This document shows, piece by piece, positions 25,594-33,555 of a stretch of DNA of 64,000 bases. The stretch comes from Paenibacillus timonensis (GTDB lineage: Bacteria; Bacillota; Bacilli; Paenibacillales; Paenibacillaceae): assembly GCF_022427145.1 (NCBI RefSeq), contig NZ_JAKSXN010000012.1, positions 1-64,000 of the forward strand, read 5' to 3'. Numbering within the stretch: position 1 is the stretch's first letter; each line of letters begins with the position of its first letter. A model generated the notes under the pieces. It had not been told where the DNA came from. It did not search any database and saw nothing but the letters and a program-made list of their open reading frames with translations. Position numbers and translations under genes: made by a program.

Positions 25594-27908
25594 TGGATGA
25601 CCGCCTTTCGCAGCGGCACCCGAATCCCCGCTTCGCCGATGGTAACCAAGTTCCCATACATCGAAATCTCCACTTCGCCGCCGGTCATTGCGCTGACGGA
25701 AGCTTCATTCTGATCCACTTCCACCAACAGCTTCGTCCCTTGATAGGTGACCATGAACCGGTAGCTCCGCCAACGCTCAGGGATGCTCGGATTCAGCACA
25801 AGCCTCTCCCCGTCCGAACGCATCCCGCCGAATCCGTATACGATATTCATCCAGGCTGCGGCGATCGAGGTCGTATGCAAACCTTCCCGCGTATTGCGGT
25901 TATAGTTGTCGAGATCAAGCCGGGTCGCGAACTCGAAGAACCTGTACGCCTCCTCCGAACGCCCGATTTCCGCCGCCAAAATCGAGTGAATCGACGGCGA
26001 CAGCGAGGATTCGTGGATGCAGCGCGGCTCGTAGTAATCGTAATTGGCGCGTTTTTCCTCCAACGAATATTCGCTGCTGTACAGGAACATGAACATCAGC
26101 ACGTCCGGCTGCTTGATCATGTCGTACCGGTATAACCGGTCATACGACCAATGCGAATAAAGCGGAAATTCCGTCACCGGAATCGCGTGAATGTCCAGAT
26201 GCGGCAGGTCGAAGAAACCGTCATGCTCTTCGAAAATCCCCGTCCGTTCATCCTTCGGGATTTTCATGTGCTGCGCCTTGTTCTGCCAGTCCTTCTGCTC
26301 CTCGGCCGTCAGGCCGATCCGCGTTGCCAGCTCGCCATAAGCCGCGGCCGCCTCGCCCCGCATCGCTTCCAGCACCTCCAGCGTATATTCGAATAGCTTT
26401 TTCGCCATCAAGTTGAGATAGCAGTTGTTGTTAACCATGAGCTGAAACTCGTCGGGACCCATCACGCCGAAGTAGCCGTATTTCCCCGACTGCTGCCCCC
26501 ACTGTCCGCGAGTAGCGTAAAAACGGCTGATTTGGATCAGCATTTCCGCGCCTTTTTCATACAGGAAGTCCTTGTCGCCCGTGATGTTCACGTAATGACG
26601 AAGCCCGTACGCCACCGCCGTGCCGACGTGCAACTGCAGATTGGAGTGCTGCCACAGGTCGCAGCTTTCCGTTCCGTCGATCGTGGCAATAGGATAAAAT
26701 GCCCCTTCGCAGTCCAGTTCCTTGGCCCGCTTCAACGCTTGAGGGAGCGATTGATAACGGAATTCGAGCAGGCTGCGCGCTGCCTTCGGATTGTTAAAAA
26801 TATAGAACGGCAAGCAGTACGATTCCGTATCCCAGAAAGCCAGCCCCCGATACGCCTCGCCGGTCAGCCCCTTCGCGCCGATGTTGAAACCGGGATTATC
26901 CCCGTGGTAAGTCTGGTACAGCTGGAAAATGCAAAAGCGGATCCCCTGCTGATTCTCCGGATCTCCTTCGATGGCGATGTCCGATTCCGCCCACACCTGG
27001 GCCCAATAGGCTTGTTGATCGGCCGCAATCGCATCGTATCCCAGTTGCGTATGCCGCTCCGCCAGCTCGATCCCCCGCTGCCAAAGGTCATCGTTACGAA
27101 CCGTAAGGTCCTTCTCCGCCACGTTGACGACGAGTTTGTCCAGTATGCTGCTCTTTCCCTGAGCCAGGTCCAGGGTCAGTTCCCGACCGATGTAGCCTTC
27201 CTCCTGTACCAGTTGATTGTTCACGGCATCCCTCGCATCCACGCGGAAACCGGAAAACAACCGGTTGCGCGTATTCGCCGTCTCCCCTAAAATCCCCGCG
27301 ATCCCGGTTCCGCCGGATGCGGCTGTTTCTCCTTGCTTCAGCTCTTTCCAATAATACCGCTGCTGATCCTCATGGAGCACCGCCAGGTCCAATCCCGTCC
27401 GCACCTGGACCGTCCCGGAAAAGTTCAGGGGCGTAAACGTGATCCGCTGTGCCCCGAGATGCGACACCTTCATGCTGACGAGGCGTTCAAACGTGAGCTG
27501 CACGTTTTTCCCGCTGGCCGTATGCCACACGAACTCCCGGGTGTAAATCCCGGTGCGGAAATCCAATTCCCGCCGAAAGTCGCTGAACCGGCTCTCCGCC
27601 AAATCCAGCGTCTCCCCGTCCAGCGTGATCCGCGTATGCAGCCAATCCACCGCATTCACCATGAAACGCAGCGATTTAATGATCCCTTTGTAATGGGCCG
27701 TCACCGGACTTTCCTCGAACAACCCGTTGAAATAACTGCCCATCAGCGTATCCCCGCCATACCCTTCTTCCGGATAACCTCTGACCCCCATATATTCATT
27801 CCCCAGCGAAAAAATCGACTCGCTGACCCGGTTCCTCCCCGGATCAAAGCCTTCCTCCACGACCTTCCAGGGGTCGACCTGCAAATATTTGTCCGCGATT
27901 TTCGGCAT
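25590..27908 (-). CDS. GH65 maltose phosphorylase-like enzyme
   Basis: A 772-residue GH65 enzyme splitting a maltose-type disaccharide with phosphate into glucose and beta-glucose 1-phosphate. The general acid is in VMGPDEFQLMVNNNCYLN and the phosphate loop is IHESSLSPSIHSILAAE. LAFWDTESYCLPFYIFNNP and RNTREGLHTTSIAAAWMNIV are close in style to maltose phosphorylases (usual length about 750-770). First gene of the enzyme operon; AGGAGGAG lies upstream of ATG 27908. A cre-like site at 27927-27942 suggests catabolite control. The second GH65 gene starts inside its stop codon. Confidence 0.88.
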   Translation of the reverse strand: MPKIADKYLQVDPWKVVEEGFDPGRNRVSESIFSLGNEYMGVRGYPEEGYGGDTLMGSYFNGLFEESPVTAHYKGIIKSLRFMVNAVDWLHTRITLDGETLDLAESRFSDFRRELDFRTGIYTREFVWHTASGKNVQLTFERLVSMKVSHLGAQRITFTPLNFSGTVQVRTGLDLAVLHEDQQRYYWKELKQGETAASGGTGIAGILGETANTRNRLFSGFRVDARDAVNNQLVQEEGYIGRELTLDLAQGKSSILDKLVVNVAEKDLTVRNDDLWQRGIELAERHTQLGYDAIAADQQAYWAQVWAESDIAIEGDPENQQGIRFCIFQLYQTYHGDNPGFNIGAKGLTGEAYRGLAFWDTESYCLPFYIFNNPKAARSLLEFRYQSLPQALKRAKELDCEGAFYPIATIDGTESCDLWQHSNLQLHVGTAVAYGLRHYVNITGDKDFLYEKGAEMLIQISRFYATRGQWGQQSGKYGYFGVMGPDEFQLMVNNNCYLNLMAKKLFEYTLEVLEAMRGEAAAAYGELATRIGLTAEEQKDWQNKAQHMKIPKDERTGIFEEHDGFFDLPHLDIHAIPVTEFPLYSHWSYDRLYRYDMIKQPDVLMFMFLYSSEYSLEEKRANYDYYEPRCIHESSLSPSIHSILAAEIGRSEEAYRFFEFATRLDLDNYNRNTREGLHTTSIAAAWMNIVYGFGGMRSDGERLVLNPSIPERWRSYRFMVTYQGTKLLVEVDQNEASVSAMTGGEVEISMYGNLVTIGEAGIRVPLRKAVIQ

Positions 27909-28270
27909 GCTCGCCCTCTCCTCCTGTGTTTAGCGCTTATCTTGCGATCTGTCCTTCAGGGCCGACAAGACCGCTCCCTATCCAGCTTAATGGAACGTTC
28001 GCCGCCGCCCAATGTCCAGGAGTAAGGAGCTTATGTGCGATTATACGGAGTTGGAATCCCGGCGGTTTGCCCTGCTTACCTTCTCATGCGCTCCTTTACA
28101 GGATTATCCTTTTCGTTCAGGGTGAGGTCCGCGGAAAGAGGGAGACTGGTTTAGTTAGGTAATTCGTTTCTCGTTGACCGGGTCAACTCCTGACTTCCCC
28201 TTTTCTCTGTAGCCTGATTAAACGGGATGATCGTGCTAAGGCGCTCGAGCAGAGAAGGGGTTTTGAGCAT
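27909..28270 (-). promoter_or_regulatory. Upstream region of the GH65-pgmB operon: cre-like site and a perfect palindrome
   Basis: No gene. On the minus strand 27927-27942 reads AGATAAGCGCTAAACA, with an AAGCGCT core resembling catabolite-responsive elements, between promoter and ribosome site. 28173-28187 is a perfect 7+1+7 inverted repeat, GTTGACCGGGTCAAC, a plausible regulator-binding site. 28200-28255 has long imperfect inverted arms (CCCCTTTTCTCTG and CAGAGAAGGGG). No confident -35/-10 pair was identified. Confidence 0.45.
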
Positions 28271-28299
28271 AAAAAACCGGAGCGCTCCTCACGCTCCGG
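28271..28299 (-). terminator. Intrinsic terminator of the GDSL hydrolase gene
   Basis: On the minus strand CCGGAGCG, 7-nt loop, CGCTCCGG, then TTTTTT. It starts about 28 nt after the stop codon. Confidence 0.9.
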
Positions 28300-28326
28300 C
28301 TACTCCGGCATCCAACAAGATCAGAA

Positions 28327-29592
28327 TTACAATTCGTTAATAAACACCGTCTTCATTTTACCGCTGTATTGTACATCAAGCCCCAGCCCCTGTACGAGTA
28401 AGGCTAACGGTACATAGGTTTTGTTCTCCTTGCCGACCTTCTGCAGGAAAGCCGGCGTTGCGGTGGCGGCTGGCGTGCCGTCCACTTGAATTTGCTTAGC
28501 GCCGACCGGAATCACAACCGTCCGGGTTCCATAGGTGATCGTAGCGGTGGAATTGCGGGAATCCCATTTGCTTTGGGCTCCGACCGCATCGGTTATGTCC
28601 TTGATGGCCACGAACGTTTGCCCGTTCTTCAGGATCGGCGGATACGGCGTGTTCAGTTCTTGCCCTTTGACCACGACGGATATCGGAGCGCCACCGCTCT
28701 TCGCCGCTGTTGTCCGGAAGCTTCCCCAAACCGTTTCGGCGAAGATCTTGGCGATTTCCTCATATCCGGCTTGATTCGGATGGATATCGGTATCCGAAAA
28801 AATATGCGTCAGCGAAATTTCGCGCCCCGTAAAGGAAGTCGCCACATGGGCTGCCTTTATCGGCTTCGCTTGGGTCGCATGATCGGCTACGACGCCATCC
28901 ACGATCGCGGTAAACTTGCCCGCCAGCTGCTGCAGTTCATCGTAAATGGAGGCGCCAACGAGCTTCGGCACCGGCTGGTATTGGTCGGCAATCACGATTT
29001 GCGCTGACGGGTTGAGTTCCGTCAGAATGCGGACAACCTCGCGAAGGTTGTCGCCATAAGCCTTCAACACTTCTTCGCTTTGGGCGCGGAGCTGCTCGAG
29101 CGAAATGTTCTTCACATCCGGCAACAGTCGAAGCAAGTCGTTCCCGCCGATCGTGATCGTGATCAAATCGGCTTTCTGCAGGTCGGCCTTCGCTTGCCCA
29201 ATGCCGGAAGCAAAGGAGGCGATTCTTGGATCCTGCACGTTTGGCTGAATGTCCGCAGCGGCGACCGGCGAACCTGCCTGAATCGCCGTTATGTAGTTTT
29301 TCAATCCCTCGCTGGTCAAACCGAGGATGCCGTAGTTGACCGCCGAGGTCCGGCCATGGAACAGCCCTTGTTCTTTCAGCCGATCGACGAAGCCGTATGG
29401 AACGCTCGTCTCCGTCATCCCCGGCTCGTACCCGGCGGTAATTGAATCGCCGAGCGCCACGATAAGGTAGCCGTCGGCTTGAACCGCTTCGGCGGCTTTG
29501 ACAGGTGCGGCGGTGGTGCCGCCGAACAGGAAAAGGATCAGAGCGAGCGCTCCCGACAGGACGGAAGCCATGTTCAAGCGAATGTTCTTCAA
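28327..29592 (-). CDS. Secreted SGNH/GDSL hydrolase with C-terminal stalk domain
   Basis: A 421-residue protein if started at TTG 29592, preferred because AAAGGAG lies 9 nt upstream and a signal peptide follows directly (NMASVLSGALALILFLFGG); longer in-frame options start at 29640 without a ribosome site. The SGNH domain has block I VALGDSITAGYEPG (Ser), block III TITIGGNDLL (Gly/Asn) and block V DIHPNQAGYEE (Asp, His), giving a full catalytic set for an esterase or lipase. The last ~110 residues are a copper amine oxidase N-like stalk domain (AIKDITDAVGAQSKWDSRNS), probably for wall or matrix association. Substrate unknown. Confidence 0.88.
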   Translation of the reverse strand: MKNIRLNMASVLSGALALILFLFGGTTAAPVKAAEAVQADGYLIVALGDSITAGYEPGMTETSVPYGFVDRLKEQGLFHGRTSAVNYGILGLTSEGLKNYITAIQAGSPVAAADIQPNVQDPRIASFASGIGQAKADLQKADLITITIGGNDLLRLLPDVKNISLEQLRAQSEEVLKAYGDNLREVVRILTELNPSAQIVIADQYQPVPKLVGASIYDELQQLAGKFTAIVDGVVADHATQAKPIKAAHVATSFTGREISLTHIFSDTDIHPNQAGYEEIAKIFAETVWGSFRTTAAKSGGAPISVVVKGQELNTPYPPILKNGQTFVAIKDITDAVGAQSKWDSRNSTATITYGTRTVVIPVGAKQIQVDGTPAATATPAFLQKVGKENKTYVPLALLVQGLGLDVQYSGKMKTVFINEL

Positions 29593-29637
29593 GCCTCTCA
29601 ACTCCTTTAAATAGTAGATCATGGGTACGATAGCGCG

Positions 29638-29668
29638 CAAAACCTGAGGTTCGGTTGCGGCCTCAGGT
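29638..29668 (-). terminator. Probable terminator of the 82-residue protein gene
   Basis: On the minus strand ACCTGAGG and CCTCAGGT form an 8-bp stem followed by a short TTTT run, 37 nt after the stop codon. The T-run is short. Confidence 0.55.
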
Positions 29669-29704
29669 CTTGTCGATGTTGCATGAATACCGGCGCCTAT
29701 GCCG

Positions 29705-29953
29705 TTATTCCGGCTTCTTCTCTATGCGTCCGGTCCTCTTCAGATATTCATCATAACGGCCATCGATTTCCTTGGCCATTTTTCGATAATTCAACGTCTC
29801 TTCCACGATCGGGTCCAACGTCGTTTGGATGCGGATTTCGTACTTCGGCGACAATCTTCTGCGCTCTTCCTCGCGGCGTTCTTCCTCGCTGCCGTATTCC
29901 CCTTCGGTCAGCATCTCGCTGAGCTCGCGTTCCAGTTCCTTGCTATCGCTCAT
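29705..29953 (-). CDS. Small charged hypothetical protein
   Basis: An 82-residue protein, not recognised. The start at ATG 29953 (MSDSKELEREL) has GAAGGAG 8 nt upstream; a GTG three codons earlier overlaps that ribosome site. It is very rich in Glu, Arg and Lys, with no hydrophobic segment and no cysteine. A predicted helical first half (EEERREEERRRLS) precedes a segment with alternating hydrophobics (YEIRIQTTLDPIVEETL). The good ribosome site and GC-rich coding pattern support expression. It follows the inositol-phosphatase-type gene by 97 bp on the same strand and is probably a cytosolic protein of unknown role. Confidence 0.65.
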   Translation of the reverse strand: MSDSKELERELSEMLTEGEYGSEEERREEERRRLSPKYEIRIQTTLDPIVEETLNYRKMAKEIDGRYDEYLKRTGRIEKKPE

Positions 29954-30050
29954 CCTTGACACTCCTTCCGGTATTCTCGATCAAGCGTACCGCGGATTCT
30001 TCCGGTCCATGCATGCCCGCCAGCCGGGGACCTCCGGATAAAGCCGGTCC

Positions 30051-30920
30051 TTACAAACCGGTTGCATCTGCAGCCCGGATCACGCCCAGCAACTCGTCAT
30101 GGATTTTGCCATTGCTGGCAATCAAATGGCGTACGCCGATGTGATAAGGGTTACCTGCGGTATCGGTCACTATTCCTCCCGATTCCTTCACGATCAGTGC
30201 GCCGGCGGCGACGTCCCAGGCGTTCAGTCCAACCTCGTAATAGCCGCTCAACCGGCCGGCAGCCACATAAGCCAAATGCAAAGCAGCCGATCCGGCGGCG
30301 CGTAGGCTGCGTACTTCACTGGATAAAGCGTTAAGCCCGCGCATGTTCACCGGCAACGCAAACTCCCGGTCCGGGTTAAAGCCGACGGCGACGATGCTGC
30401 CGGACAAAGCCGCATCGGCGGATACCTTCGACGGCTGCCCGTGAATGTAGGCGCCTTTGCCTTTCTCCGCCACAAACATCTCGTCACGCATCGGATCATA
30501 AATCACGCCGATGATGACCTCGCCTTTATATGCCAGCGCAATCGATACGCAGAAAAACGGAAATCCGTGCACAAAATTGGTCGTTCCGTCCACCGGGTCG
30601 ACGATCCATAAATACTCCGACTCGCTGGCCTGCTTCAACGCAGCCGCGGAAGCCGCAGCTCCCGGTGCTACCCCTTCCTCGCCGAGGATCGCATGATCGG
30701 GAAAATGCGTTAGAATCAGCTTACGGATCATCGCCTCCGCACCTTTATCCACGTCCGTCACAAGGTCCTGGGGCGATTGTTTCGTATTCAGGTCCCGGTG
30801 GCCCCCAAGCCGGCTCTTAATCCATTCACCCGCTTTAGCGGCGCTGTTGATCGCAACGGCCATCGGGCTTTTGCTTCCTACTACATATGGAACTTTCGGA
30901 TTCGATTCCAATCGATTCAC
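30051..30920 (-). CDS. Inositol monophosphatase family protein
   Basis: A 289-residue Mg-dependent phosphatase of the IMPase superfamily. Motifs: ILGEEGVAPG (metal Glu), the signature WIVDPVDGTTNFVHGFPFF, and the C-terminal WDVAAGALIVKESGG. Possible substrates include inositol monophosphate, 3'-phosphoadenosine phosphate or sugar phosphates; the family cannot be split by eye. The start is uncertain: GTG 30920 has a poor ribosome site, and ATG 30863 (MAVAINSAAKAGEWIKSRLG) has only a weak GGAAG. The YVVGSKS segment before it looks conserved-like, so the longer form is kept. Confidence 0.9.
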   Translation of the reverse strand: MNRLESNPKVPYVVGSKSPMAVAINSAAKAGEWIKSRLGGHRDLNTKQSPQDLVTDVDKGAEAMIRKLILTHFPDHAILGEEGVAPGAAASAAALKQASESEYLWIVDPVDGTTNFVHGFPFFCVSIALAYKGEVIIGVIYDPMRDEMFVAEKGKGAYIHGQPSKVSADAALSGSIVAVGFNPDREFALPVNMRGLNALSSEVRSLRAAGSAALHLAYVAAGRLSGYYEVGLNAWDVAAGALIVKESGGIVTDTAGNPYHIGVRHLIASNGKIHDELLGVIRAADATGL

Positions 30921-31042
30921 TCTACTTTCATCGTAAACTGATAATCTACTCCTAAAAAACTATACGTCATTCATTTCTCAAAGTTGCGTCCTTTCGCCTG
31001 TCCTGGCGCAGATTAAAGCGAAAGCCGCGAATCCCTATTTGC
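30921..31042. other. Upstream spacer of the inositol-phosphatase-type gene
   Basis: AT-rich spacer between that gene and repeat copy D. It probably holds the minus-strand promoter, but no convincing -35/-10 pair was identified and no gene is seen. Confidence 0.4.
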
Positions 31043-31217
31043 GGTTGTTCAAAAAATCATCTTTCCATGACGGAGACGAGCGTATGAAGTGGATTCGACA
31101 TCGAATCTTGAATTCACCTGAACCCTCCGTTGCTCGCATCCCCCAAACGTACGCTCCGCTACTCAGCCCCTAGCTTCATCCAACCTACTCGGTCCTGATA
31201 ACCTGACTTTTTGAACT
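31043..31217 (+). repeat. ~175-bp inverted-end repeat, copy D
   Basis: Diverged single copy of the family at 34673-35215. Left end GTTGTTCAAAAAATC, right end CTGACTTTTTGAAC. The inner palindrome GATTCGACATCGAATC (one mismatch) and central GAATTC are kept. The first hairpin has changed arms (TCAT with ATGA around CTTTCC). The CGTAGCT-type hairpin is eroded. It lies between the fabI terminator and the inositol-phosphatase-type gene. Confidence 0.85.
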
Positions 31218-31244
31218 TGCACTATATGCAAAAAGTCCGTGTCC

Positions 31245-31265
31245 AAAAGCGGGGCTTCGCCCCGC
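31245..31265 (-). terminator. Terminator of fabI
   Basis: On the minus strand GCGGGGC, GAA loop, GCCCCGC, then TTTT. Compact and GC-rich, about 45 nt after the fabI stop. Confidence 0.7.
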
Positions 31266-31308
31266 CGGAAACGAACTTTCAGCTGACAGACCGCATGCGG
31301 CCCCTTCG

Positions 31309-32079
31309 TTATGCACCTACGATATTGTACCCGCCGTCCACGAAAATAACCTCGCCGGTAATCCCGCGGGACAGATGGCTGATCAGGAACATTGCCGTGT
31401 CGCCAACCTCCGCCGTTTCCGTCGTTCTGCGCAGCGGCGCTTTCTCCTCGACCTGTTTCAGGATCGAGTTGAAATCGCTGATGCCCTTGGCCGCCAGCGT
31501 ACGGATCGGCCCGGCCGATACCGCGTTGACGCGAATGTTCTTCGGTCCAAGATCGTTCGCCAGGTAGCGTACCGAAGCTTCCAGTCCGGCCTTGGCCACG
31601 CCCATGACGTTATAGTTGCGCATTACGCGCTCCGATCCCATGTACGTCATTGTCATAATGCTTCCGCCTTCCGTCATGAGCGGAGCCAGGCGTTTCGATA
31701 CAGCCACCAGCGAATAAACGCTGATGTCGTTAGCCAACGCAAACCCTTCGCGAGACGTATCCACAAATTCACCCGCCAAGTCCTCGCCTTTAGCGAACGC
31801 GATGCTGTGCACGAGGCCGTGCAGGACGCCAAACTCGCCGCGCAGCGTGTCCGCCAGCTTGTCGATCTCCTCATCCACCGTCACGTTGCACGGCAGAATC
31901 AACGAACCTGGGATCGTCTCGGCCAGCTTGCGCACCCGGCCCTCCACGCGTTCGCTCTCATATGTAAAAGCCAAACGGGCACCTTGCTCCGCCAAACTTT
32001 GCGCAATCGCCCATGCGATGCTGCGCTCATTGGCAACCCCCATCACGATTACATTTTTCCCCGCTAATAAATCACCCAT
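31309..32079 (-). CDS. fabI: Enoyl-[acyl-carrier-protein] reductase (FabI type)
   Basis: A 256-residue short-chain dehydrogenase-fold enzyme catalysing the last step of each fatty-acid elongation cycle with NADH or NADPH. The nucleotide-binding start is VIMGVANERSIAWAIAQSLA (FabI-type GxxxxxSxxxG). The catalytic Tyr-x6-Lys is in NYNVMGVAKAGLEASVRYLA, preceded by MTYMGSERVM. The C-terminus GVTGEVIFVDGGYN-like (GITGEVIFVDGGY) is typical. AGGAGG precedes the ATG. It sits 102 bp after uvsE on the same strand. No other fatty-acid gene is near. Confidence 0.97.
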   Translation of the reverse strand: MGDLLAGKNVIVMGVANERSIAWAIAQSLAEQGARLAFTYESERVEGRVRKLAETIPGSLILPCNVTVDEEIDKLADTLRGEFGVLHGLVHSIAFAKGEDLAGEFVDTSREGFALANDISVYSLVAVSKRLAPLMTEGGSIMTMTYMGSERVMRNYNVMGVAKAGLEASVRYLANDLGPKNIRVNAVSAGPIRTLAAKGISDFNSILKQVEEKAPLRRTTETAEVGDTAMFLISHLSRGITGEVIFVDGGYNIVGA

Positions 32080-32181
32080 GAATATCCTCCTCTATAGTGC
32101 ACCTTTCATTTTGTACAACTTACCTTATTTCCCTGCAATTTTCAAGAGACCCGAAGATCAGCGCCGGCTTGTCCGAATGCA

Positions 32182-33183
32182 TTACGGCTTAATGCGCACG
32201 CTGGCTCCGTCCAAAATTTCAACGCCATCCTCTTGGTAGCGCGCCATATCCTCCATTAACGCAAATAACGCACCGTCCTTAAGCTTGGCCTCCAGCATGA
32301 CGTCGACCCGGTCGGTGATCGGGGCGATGCTGCGCAGAAACTCGAGCAGCGGTAGGACGATGACATGGTCGGCGTGACCACGCGGATCACTGGCGCTTTT
32401 GGGGCTGGACGCATGGATCTTCGGCGGCAGCGGATCATCGGCCGGCGAACCGGCCTGCGCATACGGCGTTTGCCACGTCGCTAGGATGCGCGGCCACAGC
32501 TCGGCCGGGGTCTCGCCTTCATGATTCACCCACTGATGGTGAATGTCGAGCACCATCGGAATACCCAGCGCTTCGCATAGCTCCAGGGTCTCGGGTGCGT
32601 TAAACGTCTTATCGTCGTTTTCGAACGTCAAACGTTGCTTGATGCGTTCCGGAAGAGCCGCCACGTTCTCGCGGAACCGGGCCCCCGCGGTCGGCTTGTC
32701 CCCGTAGGCGCCGCCGACATGGATATTGTTCTTCGCCCGGGCGTCCAGGCCCATGGCGTCAAACATGGCGACATGATGATTCAGATCGCGGATCGAGGAT
32801 TTCAGCACCTCGGGCCGCGGCGTACTTAATACCGTAAAATGGTCCGGGTGAAAGGACACCCGAAGGCCGTGCTCCTTGACATATTTCCCCACGGCGGCAA
32901 ACGGCTCCCGCAGCGCTTCGTAAGGATTCCAGTCCGACAGCGACTCGTGGGTCGCTAGAGGAATCAGCTTCGAGGAGAAACGGTAGACCTGAATATCGTT
33001 GCCGACGTTATGCCGGAGCAGGCGAAGCGTATTATGCAGATTGTCTCCCGCGATCATCTCCAGCTTACGGATCGCCGCCTCGCGGTCGGCAATCCCGTTA
33101 AACGTCTTCAGCGTCATCGTCTTGGACGGCGACGCGTTTTCGATCACGGTGGACATCGCCACATAACCGAAGCGTACGATCAT
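32182..33183 (-). CDS. uvsE: UV damage endonuclease UvsE/UvdE
   Basis: A 333-residue TIM-barrel endonuclease that nicks 5' of UV photoproducts and other lesions, starting alternative excision repair. It opens with VRFGYVAMS, the family N-terminus. The metal-site residues appear in SFHPDHFTVLSTPRPEV, NIHVGGAYGDK, LTFENDDKTF, VLDIHHQWVNH and DVMLEAKLKDGALFAL. Length is typical (about 300-340). It overlaps the gene upstream by 4 bp, so the two are co-translated, and it belongs to a ddl - small protein - uvsE unit. In spore formers this enzyme contributes to spore UV resistance (family knowledge). Confidence 0.95.
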   Translation of the reverse strand: MIVRFGYVAMSTVIENASPSKTMTLKTFNGIADREAAIRKLEMIAGDNLHNTLRLLRHNVGNDIQVYRFSSKLIPLATHESLSDWNPYEALREPFAAVGKYVKEHGLRVSFHPDHFTVLSTPRPEVLKSSIRDLNHHVAMFDAMGLDARAKNNIHVGGAYGDKPTAGARFRENVAALPERIKQRLTFENDDKTFNAPETLELCEALGIPMVLDIHHQWVNHEGETPAELWPRILATWQTPYAQAGSPADDPLPPKIHASSPKSASDPRGHADHVIVLPLLEFLRSIAPITDRVDVMLEAKLKDGALFALMEDMARYQEDGVEILDGASVRIKP

Positions 33184-33509
33184 TTTCGGGCAGGATCTCC
33201 AAAAAACATTTCGTACGCCAGAGCGGTCTGTACCGCAGACTCTTCTTCCGTCAGCGGACGGACCAGCTCCAGCTCAACCGAGGTAACTTCCTCTCCATTG
33301 AAGTTGATTTCGGCAACGCAAGCGGTAATTTTCACGATCGCCACCGCCTTATTATCCGGCGAATAAGCGATCACCTTTTGCCCTGTCGGAAATACGCGCA
33401 GCCCCGTTTTGAGCATTTTGCCACGACCGTATTCCAGCAGCTCGTAAAGCTCCTGCTCTTTCTTGAATTTGCAGACCGAGTTGAATTCCGTTTGAAACCC
33501 CACCGTCAT
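33180..33509 (-). CDS. Conserved-looking small protein between ddl and uvsE
   Basis: A 109-residue cytosolic protein of unrecognised function. It has a mixed alpha/beta pattern: YELLEYGRGKMLKTGLRVFP, KVIAYSPDNKAVAIVKITAC, then a Glu-rich C-terminal half (VELELVRPLTEEESAVQTALAYEMF). It has two cysteines and no membrane segment. GC-rich codon use matches its neighbours. It starts 46 bp after the ddl stop and overlaps the uvsE start by 4 bp, so it is translated with uvsE. A link to DNA repair is possible from position only. Confidence 0.75.
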   Translation of the reverse strand: MTVGFQTEFNSVCKFKKEQELYELLEYGRGKMLKTGLRVFPTGQKVIAYSPDNKAVAIVKITACVAEINFNGEEVTSVELELVRPLTEEESAVQTALAYEMFFGDPARK

Positions 33510-33555
33510 CCCTTCCTTTCCTCAGCCGGCCGTCCGGGCAGCGATGGCCGCCCGA

